Origin: Agriterribacter humi
GTDB lineage: Bacteria; Bacteroidota; Bacteroidia; Chitinophagales; Chitinophagaceae
Assembly (NCBI RefSeq): GCF_009192765.1
Contig: NZ_VOHQ01000013.1
Span: 85,918-149,917 of the forward strand
DNA length: 64,000 bases
Direction of reading: 5' to 3'
The translations under genes were made by a program, and so were the position numbers. Below are positions 44,445 to 53,400 of this stretch, piece after piece. Within the stretch, counting starts at the first letter, position 1, and each line of letters opens with the position of its first letter. The notes under the pieces are model-generated. The model did no database searches. It saw only the letters and a program-made list of their open reading frames with translations, and was not told the origin of the DNA.

Positions 44445-46640
44445 ATGGAATCACTTCGGTTTAATGCGATCAATCATTTATCTGGTTTGGGGAAAGAAAT
44501 CCTTGTAGAGGGGTCCCGTAAAATAACCACAATTTTTGGAGAAAATGTATTTACACTAAAAACGGCCCGTGAATATTTAAGTGATGAAGCATACAAAAGT
44601 TTGGTTGCTTCCATTAAAACCGGAAAAAAAATAGACCGTACCATGGGCAATCATATAGGTGCGGGCTTAAGGCATTGGGCAGAAGCCAAAGGTGTTACGC
44701 ATTTTACGCACTGGTTTCAGCCTTTAACGGGTACAACAGCCGAAAAGCATGATTCATTTTTTACACTAAAGGGCGATGGCACACCTATTGAAGAATTTGA
44801 CGGCGCCGCGCTTATACAGCAGGAGCCGGATGCTTCTTCTTTCCCATCCGGTGGATTAAGAGCCACTTTTGAAGCAAGAGGCTATACCGCCTGGGATCCC
44901 ACATCACCGGTATTTATCATGAATATTGGCGATGCCAATACCCTTTGTATACCCACCATATTTGTTTCTTATACGGGCGAATCTTTAGATACCAAAACGC
45001 CCTTACTGCGCTCCCTGGAGTCTTTAAATAAAGCCGCAGTAGATGTATGTAACTATTTTGATAAAAATGTTACCAAAGTTATTGCCACATTGGGATGGGA
45101 ACAGGAATATTTTGTGGTAGATGCCGGATTGGCCAATGCGCGTCCCGATCTGATCATGACCGGCCGTACAGTATTTGGGCATTCGCCCGCCAAAGGCCAG
45201 CAATTAGAAGACCATTATTTTGGATCTATTCCTGAAAGGATATATGCTTTTATGCGGGATTTTGAAGAAGAAGCATATCGCCTTGGCATTCCATTAAGAA
45301 CCCGCCATAATGAGGTAGCACCCGCCCAGTTTGAATGCGCTCCTATTTTTGAGGAAGCGAACCTGGCTGTTGATCATAATATTCTTTTAATGGATCTTAT
45401 GACCAGGATCGCGAGGCATCATAACCTGGTAGCGCTCCTGCATGAAAAGCCTTTTGCAGGTATTAACGGAAGCGGCAAGCACAACAACTGGAGCATGTCA
45501 ACAGATACCGGCGTTAACCTGCTGGCTCCGGGTAAAACGCCCAAAACCAACCTGATGTTCCTTACTTTTTTTGTGAATGTAATTAAAGCGGTGGATGATT
45601 ATGCCGATCTGCTCCGCGCTTCTATTGCATCTGCCGGTAATGATCACAGGTTAGGCGCTAATGAAGCTCCTCCCGCTATTATTTCGGTATTTATCGGCAA
45701 ATACCTGAATGAGGTATTAACTGAAATTAAAACAAGAGTGGGCGATAATTTTTCAGAACAGGATGAGATCCTTCTGAAATTAGACATTCATAAAAACATC
45801 CCGGAATTATTATTGGATAATACAGACCGTAACCGTACTTCACCTTTTGCCTTTACCGGTAATAAATTTGAATTCCGCGCCGTAGGCTCTACCGCTAACT
45901 GTGGTATTCCTATGACTACCCTTAACGCTATTATGGCAAATACTTTAACCCAGTTTAAAAAAGAAGTGGATGCCCTGATAGATAAAGGAGAGAAGAAGGA
46001 AATTGCCATCATGCATGTTATCCGTGAATACATAACCAGTTCCGAAAAAGTATTGTTTGAAGGAGATGGATATAGTGATGAATGGCATCATGAAGCGGAA
46101 AGGCGGGGTTTGCCCAATGTAAGAACAACGCCATTGGCATTAGATGCGATGGTTACAGACAAGGCTAAAAAATTGTTTGAAGACCTGGGTATATATCATC
46201 ATTCCGAGATTGAAGCGCGGCATGAAATTGAACTGGAAAAATACATTAAAAAAGTGCAGATCGAAAGCCGTATCATGGGAGAGCTCTGCACCAGTCATAT
46301 CTTACCCTGTTCGGTAAAATATCAGAACATCCTTATCAATAATATCCGCGGGCTTAAAGACCTGGGTTTGCCGGAATCATCCTATGCCAACCAGTTGCAG
46401 ATACTCGAAAAAATATCTGAACATATTGGCCAGGTGGCAGACGGAGTTGAAAAAATGATTGAGGCAAGAAAAATAGTGAACAAGATTGAAGGCACACGCA
46501 CAAAAGCCATAGCGTATCAAAGCCAGGTTAAAGATGCCTTTTTTGATAAGATCCGCTACCATGTTGATAAGCTGGAATTGTTGGTAGACGATCAGTACTG
46601 GTTGTTACCGAAATACCGCGAGTTATTGTTTTTGAGATAG
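44445..46640 (+). CDS. glnN: Glutamine synthetase type III
   Basis: 731 residues, the size of GSIII rather than GSI. Motifs include GATLGWEQEYFVVDA (metal-ligand Glu), RHNEVAPAQFECAPIF, VDHNILLMDLM, GINGSGKHNNWSM and NRTSPFAFTGNKFEFRAVGS. It condenses glutamate and ammonia to glutamine with ATP in the cytoplasm. It has a promoter box upstream and an intrinsic terminator just after the stop, so it is monocistronic. Confidence 0.95.
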   Translation: MESLRFNAINHLSGLGKEILVEGSRKITTIFGENVFTLKTAREYLSDEAYKSLVASIKTGKKIDRTMGNHIGAGLRHWAEAKGVTHFTHWFQPLTGTTAEKHDSFFTLKGDGTPIEEFDGAALIQQEPDASSFPSGGLRATFEARGYTAWDPTSPVFIMNIGDANTLCIPTIFVSYTGESLDTKTPLLRSLESLNKAAVDVCNYFDKNVTKVIATLGWEQEYFVVDAGLANARPDLIMTGRTVFGHSPAKGQQLEDHYFGSIPERIYAFMRDFEEEAYRLGIPLRTRHNEVAPAQFECAPIFEEANLAVDHNILLMDLMTRIARHHNLVALLHEKPFAGINGSGKHNNWSMSTDTGVNLLAPGKTPKTNLMFLTFFVNVIKAVDDYADLLRASIASAGNDHRLGANEAPPAIISVFIGKYLNEVLTEIKTRVGDNFSEQDEILLKLDIHKNIPELLLDNTDRNRTSPFAFTGNKFEFRAVGSTANCGIPMTTLNAIMANTLTQFKKEVDALIDKGEKKEIAIMHVIREYITSSEKVLFEGDGYSDEWHHEAERRGLPNVRTTPLALDAMVTDKAKKLFEDLGIYHHSEIEARHEIELEKYIKKVQIESRIMGELCTSHILPCSVKYQNILINNIRGLKDLGLPESSYANQLQILEKISEHIGQVADGVEKMIEARKIVNKIEGTRTKAIAYQSQVKDAFFDKIRYHVDKLELLVDDQYWLLPKYRELLFLR

Positions 46641-46662
46641 ACACAAGCCCCATACATCAGCG

Positions 46663-46695
46663 AACGCCTCTGGATATTTTCAGGGGCGTTTTATT
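46663..46695 (+). terminator. Rho-independent terminator after glutamine synthetase
   Basis: Stem AACGCCTCTG / CAGGGGCGTT (one G.U pair) around an 8-nt loop, continuing into TTTTATTT. It lies 23 bp after the stop. Confidence 0.75.
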
Positions 46696-46703
46696 TGGAA
46701 AGA

Positions 46704-46766
46704 GTGAATAGTGGAAAGCGGTAAGTGAGCGGTCAGCCATCAGCCATGAGCTATCTGTATCAGGTT
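46704..46766. repeat. Heptad-periodic repeat after glutamine synthetase
   Basis: Nine consecutive 7-mers: GTGAATA, GTGGAAA, GCGGTAA, GTGAGCG, GTCAGCC, ATCAGCC and so on. Same periodicity and word style as at 5871. Confidence 0.5.
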
Positions 46767-46798
46767 TATTTTCCTGTTAACCAAACCAATCAACAAGG

Positions 46799-48136
46799 CT
46801 ATTGCATTGTAAAAGTGTCAAGAAATTTGGTAGTGAAATTGCCTTTTCTGAAATCTTCGTTGCGCATGAGTTGCTGGTGAAAGGGGATGGTGGTTTTTAC
46901 ACCTTCAATTACATATTCACTTAAAGCCCGGCTCATGGTATTAATGGCTTCTTCCCTGGTGCGGGCAACGGCAATGATTTTACCGATCATAGAATCGTAA
47001 TAGGGAGGAATAACATAACCCGCATAGGTATGCGAATCAATACGCACCCCGTGTCCGCCCGGCTGATGCAATACCGTTATTTTTCCTGGTGAAGGACGAA
47101 AATCGTTGTATGGATCTTCCGCATTGATCCGGCATTCTATAGCATGCATTTCGGGGTAATAATTTCTGCCCGAAATAGATTCGCCGGAGGCAATCTTTAT
47201 TTGTTCTTTGACCAGGTCAAAATTGGTTACTTCTTCTGTAACACAATGTTCCACCTGTATGCGGGTATTCATCTCCATAAAATAAAAATTCCTGTGTTTG
47301 TCCACAAGAAATTCTATAGTACCCACGCTTTCATAATTAATAGCGGAAGCGGCTTTCACCGCCGCTTCGCCCATTTTTTCGCGCAGATCGTTTGTCATGA
47401 ACGGAGAGGGTGACTCTTCTACCAGCTTCTGGTGACGGCGTTGAATGGAGCAATCCCTTTCACTCATATGACAAACTTTGCCATAACGGTCGCCGGCTAT
47501 TTGTATTTCAATATGACGCGGTTCTTCTACAAATTTCTCCATGTATATCCCGTCATTCTTAAACGATGCTCCTGCTTCTGCTTTTGCGTTGTCGTATGCT
47601 TTTTCTATTTCACCTTCTTCCCAAACCACCCGCATACCCTTACCACCGCCACCTGCTGTTGCTTTTAAAATTACAGGATACCCAATCTCTTTTGCCAGTC
47701 CTTTTGCCTCATCCACACTTCCCAGCAATCCTTCACCACCGGGCACTACGGGAACACCCGCTTTAATCATTGTTTCTTTGGCTGTAATTTTATCGCCCAT
47801 AGCGGTGATCATGCCCGGAGTGGGTCCAATAAATTTTATTCCATGCTCACAGCAAATTTGGGCGAACCTGGCATTTTCAGCTAAAAAACCATAGCCGGGG
47901 TGAATGGCATCCGCATTGGTAATTTCTACGGCAGCCATAAGATGAGGAATATTAAGATAAGAGTCTGCGCTTTGCGGACGACCCAGGCATACTGCTTCAT
48001 CTGCAAATTTTACATGCAGGCTATCCTTATCTGCAGTGGAATATACGGCCACTGTTTTTATGCCCATTTCCCTGCAGGTGCGAATGATCCGCAATGCAAT
48101 TTCACCACGATTTGCAATAAGTATTTTTTTGAACAT
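46799..48136 (-). CDS. accC: Biotin carboxylase subunit of acetyl-CoA carboxylase
   Basis: 445 residues, full length. It starts [18 protein letters not shown]. The ATP-grasp region contains [12 protein letters not shown], and the family signatures [31 protein letters not shown] and [12 protein letters not shown] are intact. It carboxylates the biotin on BCCP using ATP and bicarbonate, the first step of malonyl-CoA synthesis. It follows accB by 164 bp that hold two palindromes. Confidence 0.95.
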   Translation of the reverse strand: MFKKILIANRGEIALRIIRTCREMGIKTVAVYSTADKDSLHVKFADEAVCLGRPQSADSYLNIPHLMAAVEITNADAIHPGYGFLAENARFAQICCEHGIKFIGPTPGMITAMGDKITAKETMIKAGVPVVPGGEGLLGSVDEAKGLAKEIGYPVILKATAGGGGKGMRVVWEEGEIEKAYDNAKAEAGASFKNDGIYMEKFVEEPRHIEIQIAGDRYGKVCHMSERDCSIQRRHQKLVEESPSPFMTNDLREKMGEAAVKAASAINYESVGTIEFLVDKHRNFYFMEMNTRIQVEHCVTEEVTNFDLVKEQIKIASGESISGRNYYPEMHAIECRINAEDPYNDFRPSPGKITVLHQPGGHGVRIDSHTYAGYVIPPYYDSMIGKIIAVARTREEAINTMSRALSEYVIEGVKTTIPFHQQLMRNEDFRKGNFTTKFLDTFTMQ

Positions 48137-48167
48137 GTATTCAATTTGAAAATTCGGGAATTTCCTG

Positions 48168-48293
48168 CCTGTCGGCAGACAGGGAAAATTTGAAAATTGA
48201 TTTTACCCGTTAAAAATGAGGTGCACCCTTTTCACATTCGCACACCAGCCTGCCGGCTGGCTGATTTTCAAATCTACCTGTCGGCAGACAGGT
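48168..48293. repeat. Pair of identical palindromes between accB and accC
   Basis: CCTGTC-GGCA-GACAGG occurs at 48168-48183 and again, extended by one pair, at 48276-48293. Both are set in AT-rich sequence with repeated TTTGAAAATT words. A further inverted repeat, CCAGCC/GGCTGG, lies between (about 48245). They may stabilise or attenuate the accB-accC message. Confidence 0.55.
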
Positions 48294-48300
48294 TTTCAAA

Positions 48301-48768
48301 TTAATTAGGTTCCACCAGAAACAGCGGCTGGTCATATTCCACCGGGCTGGCATCATCGGCCAGGATCTTCACTATTTTGCCACTCACTTCACTTTCAATT
48401 TCGTTAAAGAGCTTCATGGCTTCAATAATGCAAACCACTTTTCCAACTGTTACTTCATCGCCTACTTCAACAAATAAAGGTTTATCCGGCGATGCCCGGC
48501 GGTAAAAAGTGCCTATCATCGGACTTTTAATAGTAAGAAGATTATCCGCTTTGGGCTCAGCCGCCGGTTTAGCTTTATCGTGCGCCGGTTCGGTTGCAGT
48601 CGCCGGGGGGGCAAAGAATTGTTGGGAGGATGGCGATGATACAACCTGGGTAATATGCTCTTCTTTTTGCCTTATTGTAATTTTGAAATCTTTATCTTCT
48701 ACGCTAATTTCTCCAATATTCGATTTGTTGATGATCTTTATCAACTCCTGAATTTGCTTAAAATCCAT
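48301..48768 (-). CDS. accB: Biotin carboxyl carrier protein of acetyl-CoA carboxylase
   Basis: 155 residues. The N-terminal segment FKQIQELIKIINKSNIGEIS is the usual start. An Ala/Pro-rich linker follows (about 60-80). The biotinyl domain has ESPMIGTFYR-type sequence (KSPMIGTFYRRASP) and the acceptor Lys in EAMKLFNEIESE. It carries the carboxyl group from AccC to the transferase. It is upstream of accC and downstream of efp on the same strand. Confidence 0.95.
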   Translation of the reverse strand: MDFKQIQELIKIINKSNIGEISVEDKDFKITIRQKEEHITQVVSSPSSQQFFAPPATATEPAHDKAKPAAEPKADNLLTIKSPMIGTFYRRASPDKPLFVEVGDEVTVGKVVCIIEAMKLFNEIESEVSGKIVKILADDASPVEYDQPLFLVEPN

Positions 48769-48851
48769 GTGGGTGAGTTTAATTTATTTAACCGTCAATT
48801 GTTTGGAAACCGGCGGCTAAGATAGGAATTCAGGGTAAATATACCCAAAAA

Positions 48852-49418
48852 TCAGTTTTTAACCCTTTCAACATATTCTCCGTTTTTAGTATTGATCCTG
48901 ATTAATTCTCCTTCTTCTACAAAAAGAGGCACCATTACAGTAGCCCCGGTTTCAATAGTGGCAGCTTTTAATGTACGTGTGGCCGTATCGCCTCTGATTC
49001 CCGGCTCGCTGTAAGTAACCAGCACAACAATTTTATCAGGCAATTCTACACTCATAGGTAATTCAGTTTCGGTATTGATCAGTACAGAAACTTCCTGCGC
49101 CTCTTTTAAAAATTGAGGTGCATCTATAAGCGGCTCCTGTACGATGATCTGCTCAAAGGTTTCATTATCCATAAAATTATACCCCGAATCATCTTTATAC
49201 AAATACTGGTAGCCCTTTCTTTCCACCCGCACAGGATAGATACTATCGCCGGAATTCCATGTTTTTTCGATACTGCGGTTGTTTTCGATACCTTTAAGTT
49301 TGGCCCATACTTTAGCAGCAGCCCTGGCGGTTTTATTTTCGCCAAATTCCACTACGCTATACAAGCTGCCGTCTAATTTGAGGATCATTCCCCTGCTGAT
49401 ATCTGCTGTATTTGCCAT
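48852..49418 (-). CDS. efp: Elongation factor P, arginine-type
   Basis: 188 residues with all three EF-P domains; the C-terminal GDTATRTLKAATIETGATVMVP is the family signature. EF-P relieves ribosome stalling on polyproline. The tip of the first domain reads NKTARAAAKVWAKLK, where residue 32 is Arg. Most lysine-type EF-Ps have PGKG at this place. The sequence fits the (S/A)GR(N/A)AA pattern of arginine-type EF-P, which in proteobacteria is rhamnosylated by EarP. No earP is present in the window. It has a -7 box 23 bp upstream. Confidence 0.95.
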   Translation of the reverse strand: MANTADISRGMILKLDGSLYSVVEFGENKTARAAAKVWAKLKGIENNRSIEKTWNSGDSIYPVRVERKGYQYLYKDDSGYNFMDNETFEQIIVQEPLIDAPQFLKEAQEVSVLINTETELPMSVELPDKIVVLVTYSEPGIRGDTATRTLKAATIETGATVMVPLFVEEGELIRINTKNGEYVERVKN

Positions 49419-49440
49419 GTTTGTTTTTTAAAAAGTGGCG

Positions 49441-49448
49441 CAAAGATA
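49441..49448 (-). promoter_or_regulatory. -7 box (TATCTTTG) for efp
   Basis: On the minus strand TATCTTTG matches TAnnTTTG. It is 23 bp before the efp ATG, with TTTA about 19 bp further upstream as a weak -33 element. Confidence 0.55.
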
Positions 49449-49540
49449 AGAGGTTTTTGCATTATTTAAACAGGAACCGAAACCAATGCACCATTTTTCC
49501 CCGCTATGAATAAGGCGTTACCATTTAAATAATTTTCGGG

Positions 49541-49548
49541 TATTTTTG
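49541..49548 (+). promoter_or_regulatory. -7 box (TATTTTTG) for the E1 gene
   Basis: TATTTTTG lies just before the ATG at 49554, so the message would be nearly leaderless if this box is used. It argues against a start at the in-frame GTG 49548. Confidence 0.4.
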
Positions 49549-49553
49549 TGCTT

Positions 49554-51935
49554 ATGGAGCACATCATTCCCAACGATATTCTGTCCGAAGAAAAACTTTC
49601 GTTTGATCGCTTTCGTGAAGAAGTGCTCAGCGATTACCGTCTTGCCTGTGAAAGCAGGGAAGCCAGTTTGCTGGGTCGTAAAGAAGTGCTGACAGGAAAA
49701 GCTAAGTTCGGCATCTTCGGCGATGGTAAGGAAGTGCCGCAGATCGCACTGTCTAAATTTTTCCAGCCCGGAGATTTTTATGCAGGATATTACCGCGATC
49801 AAACCATTGCTTTTGCAACGGAAACGGCTACTATAGAAGAATTTTTTGCGCAATTGTATGCTAACCCTAATGAAAATGATGAGCCGCATAGTGCAGGAAG
49901 GCAGATGAATGCACATTTTGCTTCTGCTTTTACAGATAAGAACGGTGAATTTCTGGACCTGGTTAATCATAAAAATATAACCAGTGGTATTGCACCCACT
50001 GCAGGGCAAATGCCCAGGGCATTGGGACTGGCTTTTGCTTCAAAAGCCTTTCGTGAAATTGATGTATTGCAACCGTTCACCAACCTGTCTGACAACGGCA
50101 ATGAAGTTTGCTTTTGCACTATTGGCGATGCCTCTACTTCTGAAGGTCATTTTTGGGAAACGGTTAATGCCGCTGCCGTGCTGGAAGTTCCGTTGGCTAT
50201 TTTTATATGGGACGATGGCTATGGCATTTCTGTTCCTTCGGAAAATCAAATTGTGAAAGGCTCCATTTCAGATGCATTAAAAGGATTTCAGAAAAAAAAT
50301 GATACTACAGGAATTGATATTTATAAAGTAAAATGCTGGGACTACTCAGGACTATGCGAAATTTTTGAGCAGGGTATTCAAAAAGTGCGTGATACCCATA
50401 TTCCCGCTGTTTTTCATGTGGAAGAAGTAACCCAGCCGCAGGGACATTCTACATCGGGCAGCCACGAGCGTTATAAAACACAGGAACGCTTAGAATGGGA
50501 AAGAGAATGGGATTGCATAAAGAAAATGAAAGAATGGATCATTGCCAACGCGCTGGCTGAAGAAGAAGAATTGAACGTAATTGAGATCAATGCAAAGTCA
50601 ACTATAAAAGCCAGCCGCCAGGTTGCCTGGGATAAATATGTTTTACCCATTAGAGCAATGGTAACCAAAACCATTGCCGTTTTGCAGCATATTGTAAATG
50701 AAGGAAAGGATAAGACAGGGCGCATTCAAATTGCTGTCAAAAATTTACAGACGAACCGGGAACCCGACCGCAGGGATATTTTGAAAGCGCTGGCAACCGG
50801 TATTCACTTTAGTGATGATGATGCTGTGCAACACTACTACAACGGGCTGTTGGCCGAACAAAGTGCATTATATCATTCGCATTTGTACAATGAAGGTGCA
50901 AAAAGTTTGCAACATGTTCAGCCCACGTCTTTGCTGTTCAATGAAAACGCTCCTGTTCTTAATGGCTACCAGATACTGAACCGGTATTTTGATGAATTAT
51001 TTGCGCATAATCCCAAGGTATTGGCTTTTGGTGAAGACCTGGGATTGATTGGTGATGTTAACCAGGGGTTTGCAGGATTGCAGCAAAAGCACGGTGATAA
51101 AAGAATATTTGATACAGGTATCCGTGAGCTCACTATAATGGGACAGGGCATTGGTTTGGCTATGAGAGGTTTGCGGCCCATTGCGGAAATACAGTATGTT
51201 GATTATATGTTATACGGGCTGCAGCCATTAAGCGATGATGCAGCTTCTTTGCACTATCGTACAAAAGGAAGGCAGAGCTGCCCTCTTATTGTACGTACCA
51301 GGGGACACCGGCTCGAAGGAATATGGCATAGTGGTTCTCCAATGGGTATGCTCATTAATGCCCTTCGCGGATTTCATGTATGCGTTCCGCGCAATATGGT
51401 GCAGGCCGCAGGCATGTATAACACCTTATTAGAAGTGAACGATCCCGCAATAATGATAGAATGCCTTAATGCTTACCGGCTTAAAGAAAAGCTGCCATCC
51501 AATCTTTTAGAATACAGGGTTGCATTGGGCGTTCCTGAAATAATAAAAGAAGGGGATGATCTTACTATCGTTTCTTATGGTGCTACCCTGCGCATAGCGT
51601 TTGAAGCGGCAACCCTGCTTGATCAAATGGGCATTCATTGCGAGGTTATTGATGTACAAACACTTTTGCCTTTCGATATCAATCATACCATCCTCGGTTC
51701 CCTGAAAAAAACCAACCGTATTATTTTTGCGGATGAAGATTTACCCGGCGGAGCTGCTGCCTATATGTTCAATATTGTTATGGAAAAGCAGGGAGGATAC
51801 CGCTGGTTAGATGTTGCTCCAAGAACCCTTACCGCACAGGCCCACCGGCCGGCATATGGAACAGATGGGGATTATTTTAGTAAGCCCAATGTAGAAGATT
51901 TTGTCAGGATAGTAAAGGAAATGATGCGTGAATGA
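49554..51935 (+). CDS. 2-oxo-acid dehydrogenase E1, fused alpha and beta subunits
   Basis: 793 residues. The alpha part (about 1-360) has the TPP-binding segment IGDASTSEGHFWETVNAAAV through WDDGYGIS. The beta part (about 460-793) starts LNGYQILNRYFDELF, has AFGEDLGLIGDVNQGFAGLQ, IGLAMRGLRPIAEIQYVDY, and ends with the transketolase C-terminal-like domain. It decarboxylates a 2-oxo acid and transfers the acyl group to an E2 lipoyl enzyme. Fused forms in Bacteroidota are usually assigned to branched-chain (2-oxoisovalerate) or pyruvate oxidation; the substrate is not decided here. There is no E2 or E3 nearby. Confidence 0.9.
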   Translation: MEHIIPNDILSEEKLSFDRFREEVLSDYRLACESREASLLGRKEVLTGKAKFGIFGDGKEVPQIALSKFFQPGDFYAGYYRDQTIAFATETATIEEFFAQLYANPNENDEPHSAGRQMNAHFASAFTDKNGEFLDLVNHKNITSGIAPTAGQMPRALGLAFASKAFREIDVLQPFTNLSDNGNEVCFCTIGDASTSEGHFWETVNAAAVLEVPLAIFIWDDGYGISVPSENQIVKGSISDALKGFQKKNDTTGIDIYKVKCWDYSGLCEIFEQGIQKVRDTHIPAVFHVEEVTQPQGHSTSGSHERYKTQERLEWEREWDCIKKMKEWIIANALAEEEELNVIEINAKSTIKASRQVAWDKYVLPIRAMVTKTIAVLQHIVNEGKDKTGRIQIAVKNLQTNREPDRRDILKALATGIHFSDDDAVQHYYNGLLAEQSALYHSHLYNEGAKSLQHVQPTSLLFNENAPVLNGYQILNRYFDELFAHNPKVLAFGEDLGLIGDVNQGFAGLQQKHGDKRIFDTGIRELTIMGQGIGLAMRGLRPIAEIQYVDYMLYGLQPLSDDAASLHYRTKGRQSCPLIVRTRGHRLEGIWHSGSPMGMLINALRGFHVCVPRNMVQAAGMYNTLLEVNDPAIMIECLNAYRLKEKLPSNLLEYRVALGVPEIIKEGDDLTIVSYGATLRIAFEAATLLDQMGIHCEVIDVQTLLPFDINHTILGSLKKTNRIIFADEDLPGGAAAYMFNIVMEKQGGYRWLDVAPRTLTAQAHRPAYGTDGDYFSKPNVEDFVRIVKEMMRE

Positions 51936-51948
51936 GAGGGGAAGTAAG

Positions 51949-52039
51949 TTGCAGGTTGCAGGTTTCAGGTTGCAGGTTACAGGGTGCAGGTTACAGGGTG
52001 CAGGTTGCAAGTTGCAGGTGAGAAGTGAGATGTGAAAAG
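51949..52039. repeat. Thirteen tandem heptads after the E1 gene
   Basis: Exact 7-bp phasing for 91 bp: ten words of the TTGCAGG/GTGCAGG/TTACAGG type, then TGAGAAG, TGAGATG and TGAAAAG. The phase is kept across the change of word type, linking the CAGG-type and GAGAAG-type arrays seen elsewhere in the window. Confidence 0.75.
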
Positions 52040-52145
52040 GAATGCCAGGCTCATCATTAGTAGTTTTTAGCTGATAGAATCTGATACCTCCTGCTGATAC
52101 CTGGCATTTCAAATTTTAAATCTCAAAACATAAATTGGCTTCATT

Positions 52146-52457
52146 GTGGGTAAACCGGTAACAAAGACAGATATTCGTTTCACGGAATTATGGAGAGAAC
52201 AAAGAGAAGGATCAAAAATAGGCTACTATCTCCTTTACACTTTCAGTTGGGGTTTGGTTATCATTTTTATTTCCTTTTTTTTATTGATGTTCATGGGCGG
52301 TATAAGTATTATACCCATAGCCCAGGATAACAATAAAATCGTTTTGATTATTATTATCGGCTTTATACTTGGATTTATTACTACCCTTATCGTTAGGGCA
52401 AGGAACGAGAAAAGGTATCAGAAAATATTAGATAAAGTCAGGAAAGGATCAGTCTAA
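52146..52457 (+). CDS. Small two-helix membrane protein
   Basis: 103 residues from GTG 52146. Two hydrophobic helices (YYLLYTFSWGLVIIFISFFLLMFMG and KIVLIIIIGFILGFITTLIV) are followed by a positively charged tail. It is not recognised. It converges on the DCC gene and overlaps it by 9 bp at the 3' ends. Confidence 0.55.
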   Translation: MGKPVTKTDIRFTELWREQREGSKIGYYLLYTFSWGLVIIFISFFLLMFMGGISIIPIAQDNNKIVLIIIIGFILGFITTLIVRARNEKRYQKILDKVRKGSV

Positions 52458-52856
52458 AAACCTTGCCCTTAGTTCGGCAGATGGTATCATACAATATTCT
52501 TTTTTGCCAAACCATTTATACCTGTTTTTTGCTATCAGCCTGTATACAGCATCTCTTATAAAGCGTGGTATAATTATGCATCCGTACGCCAGGCTCCACG
52601 GCGCCTCCAGCTTTTTAAAAACCCGCAATGCAGCAGTGCTTTGTGTGAATACCTGACCTCCTTCTACCAGTACAAAAGAATTATAGTGAGCCAGGGGTAA
52701 GTTGAATTTTTGTAGCAGCAACTGCCCGGCCTGACCCTGGAGCGAGGTGAAATTAAAATGGCTTTTTTTATCTTTCCTTATTATAAACTGCACGCTGCTG
52801 TTGCAAAGATTGCATACGCCGTCAAAAAGTATAACAGGGTTGGTTATATTATTCAC
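52449..52856 (-). CDS. DCC-family thiol-disulfide oxidoreductase-like protein (DUF393)
   Basis: About 135 residues from GTG 52856. The family motif is at the start: VILFDGVCNLCNSSVQFIIRKD (CxxC, with DGxCxxC). The C-terminal RFIRDAVYRLIAKNRYKWFG is also typical. The frame stays open to 53015, but the 53 extra codons lie in a repeat element, and a -7 box (52861-52868) sits just before GTG 52856, so the shorter start is preferred. Thiol redox function is inferred from the family. Confidence 0.85.
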   Translation of the reverse strand: MNNITNPVILFDGVCNLCNSSVQFIIRKDKKSHFNFTSLQGQAGQLLLQKFNLPLAHYNSFVLVEGGQVFTQSTAALRVFKKLEAPWSLAYGCIIIPRFIRDAVYRLIAKNRYKWFGKKEYCMIPSAELRARFLD

Positions 52857-52860
52857 AGTG

Positions 52861-52868
52861 CAAAGATA
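52861..52868 (-). promoter_or_regulatory. -7 box (TATCTTTG) for the DCC-family gene
   Basis: Minus-strand TATCTTTG directly upstream of GTG 52856. It supports the short start of the gene and would give a nearly leaderless message. Confidence 0.45.
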
Positions 52869-52891
52869 ATTCAATGCCAGGGGTATTTGCA

Positions 52892-53004
52892 GGGTGCATT
52901 CCAAATTCGCATTGCTTTGCTTCATGGGGGCGGTGAGGACACCGCCCACGGCGGGCTGCCCCGGTTGGTGGAGACACCAACCGGCGACAATTTGGAATGC
53001 ACCC
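52892..53004. repeat. 113-bp structured element with 16-bp inverted ends and two inner hairpins
   Basis: Ends GGGTGCATTCCAAATT (52892-52907) and its exact inverse (52989-53004). Inside are GGGCGGTG-AGGA-CACCGCCC (52928-52947) and CCGGTTGGTG-GAGA-CACCAACCGG (52961-52984). The second is a copy of the hairpin at 5969 with a compensating A.T to G.C change. The element is inserted upstream of the DCC promoter. Confidence 0.65.
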
Positions 53005-53115
53005 CCTATTTGCACGGGTCATTTTCACTATGAAGATTGTATTATGGCTTTTCACTGTTCACTACTTTGTTATTTTTTTTAGACAGCAGTTTAGATTATT
53101 TAAATTGTGAAGTAT

Positions 53116-53274
53116 ATGGTCATGAACCTTGTGGTGCTGCCCATGGCTTTTCAGCATAGGCCTTCTTTTGCATGGGATGCTGCTTTTACAGGAATTATTA
53201 TACTTATTCTGGCTGTTGGATTACCCATTTCATTTATTAAGCACAGCCGGTATAGTAAACGCAGGGCATCCTGA
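53116..53274 (+). CDS. Small putative membrane protein, 52 residues
   Basis: ATG 53116 to TGA 53272-53274. One hydrophobic segment (FTGIIILILAVGLPISFI) is followed by a strongly basic tail (KHSRYSKRRAS), a common topology for real small membrane proteins. An in-frame GTG lies three codons earlier. Nothing is known about its function, and the call rests on composition alone. Confidence 0.4.
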   Translation: MVMNLVVLPMAFQHRPSFAWDAAFTGIIILILAVGLPISFIKHSRYSKRRAS

Positions 53275-53400
53275 GTTGAGCAAAGATGTCCCCATTACCT
53301 GCTGTTGAATTCAGTCAGGCGGCTTATCTTCGCGTGTCAAATTATTGCGGTAAGGATTGTAACGGATGAGTTCATAATATAAAGCATCGTATACTACAGT

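Noticed and set aside
49518..50009. 163-codon minus-strand frame opposite the E1 gene
   Set aside because: Antisense shadow of a conserved enzyme.
52857..53015. N-terminal extension of the DCC-family gene
   Set aside because: It translates the inverted-repeat element and lies upstream of the -7 box.
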